A stretch of DNA of 35,824 bases from Acidobacteriota bacterium (GTDB lineage Bacteria > Acidobacteriota > Polarisedimenticolia > J045), in NCBI GenBank assembly GCA_017994815.1, contig JAGOJY010000043.1, positions 1-35,824 on the forward strand. Direction: 5' to 3'. The position numbers were made by a program, and so were the translations under genes. Each line of letters begins with the position of its first letter. Positions within the stretch are counted from its first letter, which is position 1. Below are positions 33,592-35,824 of the stretch, piece after piece. The notes under the pieces were generated by a model that was not told the DNA's origin, did not search any database, and was given only the letters and a program-made list of their open reading frames with translations.

Positions 33592-34809
33592 CTAGCGTTG
33601 ACGGGCCGGCATCGGGAGCGCGAGCAGCAGCGCGAGGCCGAGCACCGCCGCGCCGGACCAGAACGCCGGCGCGAAGCTGCCGGTCAGGTCGACCATCGCG
33701 CCGGCCGCCAACGGACCGGAGATCGCGCCGATGTCCGAGCACATGCCGTAGACCGCGACGAGAGGCCCGCTGCGACGCGCCCCGGCGACATCGCCGACGA
33801 TCGCCGCGGGGGCGGAGCCGAGGAACGCCGCGCCGACGCCGAGCACGGCCATCGAGACCAGGAACGACCACGGCCCGACCGCGAGGGCCAGCAAAGCCAT
33901 CCCGGCGCCGGCCACCGCCGTTCCGATGAGCAGCGCGAGCTTGCGGCCGCCCTCGTCCGAGACGCGCCCGGCCGGCCACAGGAGCGCGCCCTGGAACGCC
34001 GCGGCGGCGAGCAGACCGTAACCGGTCAGCGCGGGCGACCGCTGCAGGCCCTCCACCACGAACAGCGGCACCAGCGCGGAGCGCAGGCCGAACGCGGTGA
34101 AACCGTTCGCGAAATTGACCGCGAGCGCGGCCCGGTACGCGGGGGAGCCGATCGCGGTTCGCAGGGGCTTCCCGGGCCGCGGATCCGCGTCCTGCGCGGG
34201 CGGGACTTCCGCCCGCGATGCGACGCGCGGCAGCAGCGCGAGCACGACGATCAACCCGAGGCCCAGCGTGCCGGCGTAGATGAAGAACGGCAGCCGCAGC
34301 GAGACCGCGGTGAACGCGCCGCCGAGGGCGGGTCCGGCCACGCCGCCGAGCAGGAAGCCGCCGTTGAACACCCCGGCCGCGCGGCCGCGCCGCTCGGGCC
34401 CCACCGAGCGCAGCAACAGGCTCATCGCCGAGACGGTGAACATCGCCGAGCCCAACCCGCCGACCCCGCGCAGCACCAGCAGTTGCAGGTAGGTCGTCGC
34501 CAGCCCGGCGAGGGCGGACGAGACGGCCACAACGGCCAGGCCCCACGCCAGCGTGGTCCGTTCGCCGACGCGGTCCACGAGCGCGCCGGCCGGCGTGGCC
34601 CCGACCAGCCGCACGAGCGCGAAGACGCTGATGACGGCGCTCGCTGCCGTCGCCGACACGCCGAAAGAGCGGGCGAAGATCGGCAACGCCGGGGCGACGA
34701 TCCCGAACCCCAGCGCGACGCAGAAGGCGACGGCGCTGAGGACGACGACGTCGAGCGAGAGCCCGAGGACGGCCCGCCCGTCCGGCTCCGGGTCCGTCGG
34801 CGTACGCAC
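33592..34809 (-). CDS. MFS transporter (drug-efflux-like)
   Basis: The 405-residue protein has about twelve hydrophobic spans. It has the major facilitator loop motif (GALVDRVGERTT), the RGVGGLGSAMFTVSAMSLLL span and FNGGFLLGGVAGPALGG, which resembles motif C of drug/H+ antiporters. The second half has GRVSDEGGRKLALLIG, the repeated loop motif. The GTG start at 34807-34809 follows GAGGTGA by eight bases. It is the first gene of a minus-strand cluster with the OYE and DUF2461 genes. The substrate is unknown. Confidence 0.88.
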   Translation of the reverse strand: MRTPTDPEPDGRAVLGLSLDVVVLSAVAFCVALGFGIVAPALPIFARSFGVSATAASAVISVFALVRLVGATPAGALVDRVGERTTLAWGLAVVAVSSALAGLATTYLQLLVLRGVGGLGSAMFTVSAMSLLLRSVGPERRGRAAGVFNGGFLLGGVAGPALGGAFTAVSLRLPFFIYAGTLGLGLIVVLALLPRVASRAEVPPAQDADPRPGKPLRTAIGSPAYRAALAVNFANGFTAFGLRSALVPLFVVEGLQRSPALTGYGLLAAAAFQGALLWPAGRVSDEGGRKLALLIGTAVAGAGMALLALAVGPWSFLVSMAVLGVGAAFLGSAPAAIVGDVAGARRSGPLVAVYGMCSDIGAISGPLAAGAMVDLTGSFAPAFWSGAAVLGLALLLALPMPARQR

Positions 34810-35037
34810 CTGGGCTCACCTCGTCGCGGACGGGTCGGACCGCGCCCGCGCGAACCGGCCGCCAGCCGCCTGCAGCAGAGAGCATCTCACGGCCGGCGCA
34901 GGGGAACCGCCACCTCGACGGGCAATCGGCGAGAGCGCCGGCTTTGCGGGCGCCGCCGGGGCGGTTCATCCTTCCCGCGGTCGCGGGAGCTGCCGCGAGA
35001 CGCCCGTCGCGGCGGCCGATCGCAGGAAAGCCGGAAC

Positions 35038-35490
35038 ATGAAACCGCGGATCGACTACCGGAACACAGCGCCGGGCGCGTTGCGCGCCATGTACGGGCTG
35101 GAGCAGTACGTGCGCGAGTGCGGGATCGAGCACCCGTTGCTGCACCTGGTCAAGACCCGGGCCTCGCAGATCAACGGCTGCGCGTACTGCATCGACATGC
35201 ACACCAAGGACGCACGGGCCGCGGGTGAATCGGAACAGCGGCTCTACGCGCTCAGCGCCTGGCGCGAGACGCCGTTCTACACCGAACGCGAGCGCGCGGC
35301 GCTGGCGTGGACCGAGGCGGTGACCCGCGTCGGCGAAGGACACGTGCCGGACGAGGTCTTCGAGCAGGCGCGGCAGCAGTTCGACGAGAAGCAACTGGCC
35401 GACCTGACGCTCGCCATCGTGGCGATCAACGGCTGGAACCGCCTGGCGATCGCATTCCGCACCGTCCCGGGAACCTACCAGCCAGGATGA
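35038..35490 (+). CDS. AhpD-like carboxymuconolactone decarboxylase family protein
   Basis: The 150-residue protein has the AhpD-type motif C48-x2-C51-x3-H55 in INGCAYCIDMHTKDAR, then ETPFYTERERAALAWTEAVTRV, all helical. The CxxC plus His is the peroxidase site of alkylhydroperoxidase-like members; the C-terminal LTLAIVAINGWNRLAIAF segment is typical. It probably reduces organic peroxides, with the thiol recharged by a partner not seen here. ATG 35038 follows AGGAAAG. It is monocistronic, and a weak hairpin follows. Confidence 0.92.
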   Translation: MKPRIDYRNTAPGALRAMYGLEQYVRECGIEHPLLHLVKTRASQINGCAYCIDMHTKDARAAGESEQRLYALSAWRETPFYTERERAALAWTEAVTRVGEGHVPDEVFEQARQQFDEKQLADLTLAIVAINGWNRLAIAFRTVPGTYQPG

Positions 35491-35501
35491 TGCGGGCGCG
35501 G

Positions 35502-35515
35502 CGGGGCACGCCCCG
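35502..35515 (+). terminator. Weak hairpin after the AhpD-like gene
   Basis: CGGGGC-AC-GCCCCG is a short palindrome, 11 bases after the stop. It is GC-rich and has no T-run, so it is only a possible terminator. Confidence 0.35.
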
Positions 35516-35618
35516 GCGAACCGCCGGTCGCGGTCACGGTCACGTCCGTCCGACGCGCCGCGTGCCGGCGGAGCCCGCGTCGCTGTTCGCGGTCCGCCCG
35601 TGACAGCGTCGCCATGCA

Positions 35619-35643
35619 CGCGCATTCGTGCGGTCCGCCGCCC
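35619..35643 (-). repeat. Dispersed intergenic repeat, copy C (short)
   Basis: On the minus strand this reads GGGCGGCGGACCGCACGAAT followed by GCGCG, matching the right half of copies A and B. It is about 100 bases upstream of the right outer gene, in the same orientation relative to that gene as copy A is to the left one. The hairpin left arm is not conserved. Confidence 0.65.
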
Positions 35644-35662
35644 ATCGTCAATGTGTCATCGT

Positions 35663-35684
35663 GAGAAAAGTTTTTTAATTTCTC
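35663..35684. promoter_or_regulatory. AT-rich inverted repeat next to the right outer promoter
   Basis: GAGAAA-N10-TTTCTC ends one base before the -35 box. It contains T6. It may be an operator or an AT-rich promoter-activating element. Confidence 0.45.
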
Positions 35685-35685
35685 G

Positions 35686-35713
35686 TTGACATATTCTCCA
35701 GATCTGCTAGCAT
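35686..35713 (+). promoter_or_regulatory. Strong sigma-70 promoter of the right outer gene
   Basis: A perfect TTGACA (35686-35691) and TAGCAT (35708-35713) are 16 bases apart. A TGC just before the -10 box makes it an extended -10. The -10 box ends 26 bases before the TTG start at 35740. Confidence 0.65.
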
Positions 35714-35739
35714 CCGATCATCACGCGGGGGGCGTGTCG

Positions 35740-35824
35740 TTGAGCTGCACCCGGGACATCGGAAGCGGGCCGCGGGCACCTGCCCGGGACCTGGAACTCT
35801 GGCGCCGCAACGCGCTGGAGCTGG
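35740..35824 (+). CDS. Partial N-terminus of an unrecognised protein; paralogue of the gene at the left edge
   Basis: Only 28 codons lie in the window. The TTG start at 35740 gives LSCTRDIGSGPRAP and then ARDLELWRRNALEL. The left-edge gene has the same number of residues before ARDLELWR, with S2, D6, G10, R12 and A13 identical, which is why this TTG is chosen. An in-frame GTG at 35734 would add two residues. A G-rich stretch precedes it, but no clean ribosome site. The family is not recognised. The gene has the strongest-looking promoter in the window and an adjacent AT-rich inverted repeat. Confidence 0.6.
   Translation, partial: MSCTRDIGSGPRAPARDLELWRRNALEL

Overview
The window is very G+C-rich chromosomal DNA, densely packed with genes on both strands. 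Many starts are GTG or TTG, and many neighbouring genes overlap by 1-8 bases. A TonB-type energy transducer, lipobox lipoproteins, a monofunctional peptidoglycan glycosyltransferase and two ECF sigma/anti-sigma pairs point to a diderm aerobe. The fibronectin-like tail of the secreted transglutaminase-like protein (a DGYDVYR motif followed by PGTCFFYSVR) resembles proteins I associate with Acidobacteriota such as Thermoanaerobaculia. That placement is a guess. I see no rRNA, tRNA, CRISPR array, insertion sequence or phage gene.

Layout. Base 1-149 (minus) and base 35740-35824 (plus) hold the N-termini of two outward-facing paralogues that run off both edges. Bases 314-5517 hold a triple-BON protein, a large secreted transglutaminase-like protein, a TonB-like protein and a manganese catalase. 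Bases 5563-7785 hold an alpha/beta hydrolase with a probable CTG start coupled to a TerB-like gene, and an exported His-rich helical protein built from an internal duplication. Bases 7844-10517 (minus) form an ECF sigma, anti-sigma and DUF4097 operon. Bases 10697-12939 encode a phosphoribosyltransferase-like/kinase-like fusion overlapping a GmhB-like HAD phosphatase. Bases 12839-15238 encode a membrane spermidine-synthase-like protein. Bases 15327-16834 encode an OB-fold lipoprotein and an MFS permease. Bases 16955-19755 hold a sulfatase-fold lipoprotein and a Cys-rich secreted protein. Bases 20018-24748 hold mtgA, a YedA-type exporter and aconitase. Bases 24845-27169 form an ECF sigma, anti-sigma and mntP operon. 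Bases 27329-30625 hold a CHRD protein, a Rieske oxygenase, an M28 peptidase and an Smr protein resembling the MutS2 C-terminus. Bases 30676-35490 hold a doxX/marR divergon with visible operators, a minus-strand MFS, old-yellow-enzyme and DUF2461 cluster, and an AhpD-like protein.

Working together. Most genes are housekeeping or stress-related: peroxide and manganese handling (Mn catalase, MntP, AhpD-like, and a CHRD protein of uncertain role), envelope functions (TonB, MtgA, BON, DUF4097), redox enzymes (OYE, Rieske, DoxX) and export (two MFS permeases and YedA). The least ordinary items are four: the duplicated outer cassettes with a shared intergenic repeat, the PRTase/kinase plus HAD gene pair, the duplicated His-rich exported protein, and a T-run leader element found about 60 nt before two unrelated genes. 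Several promoters place the -10 box 6-10 nt before the start codon, which suggests leaderless mRNAs.
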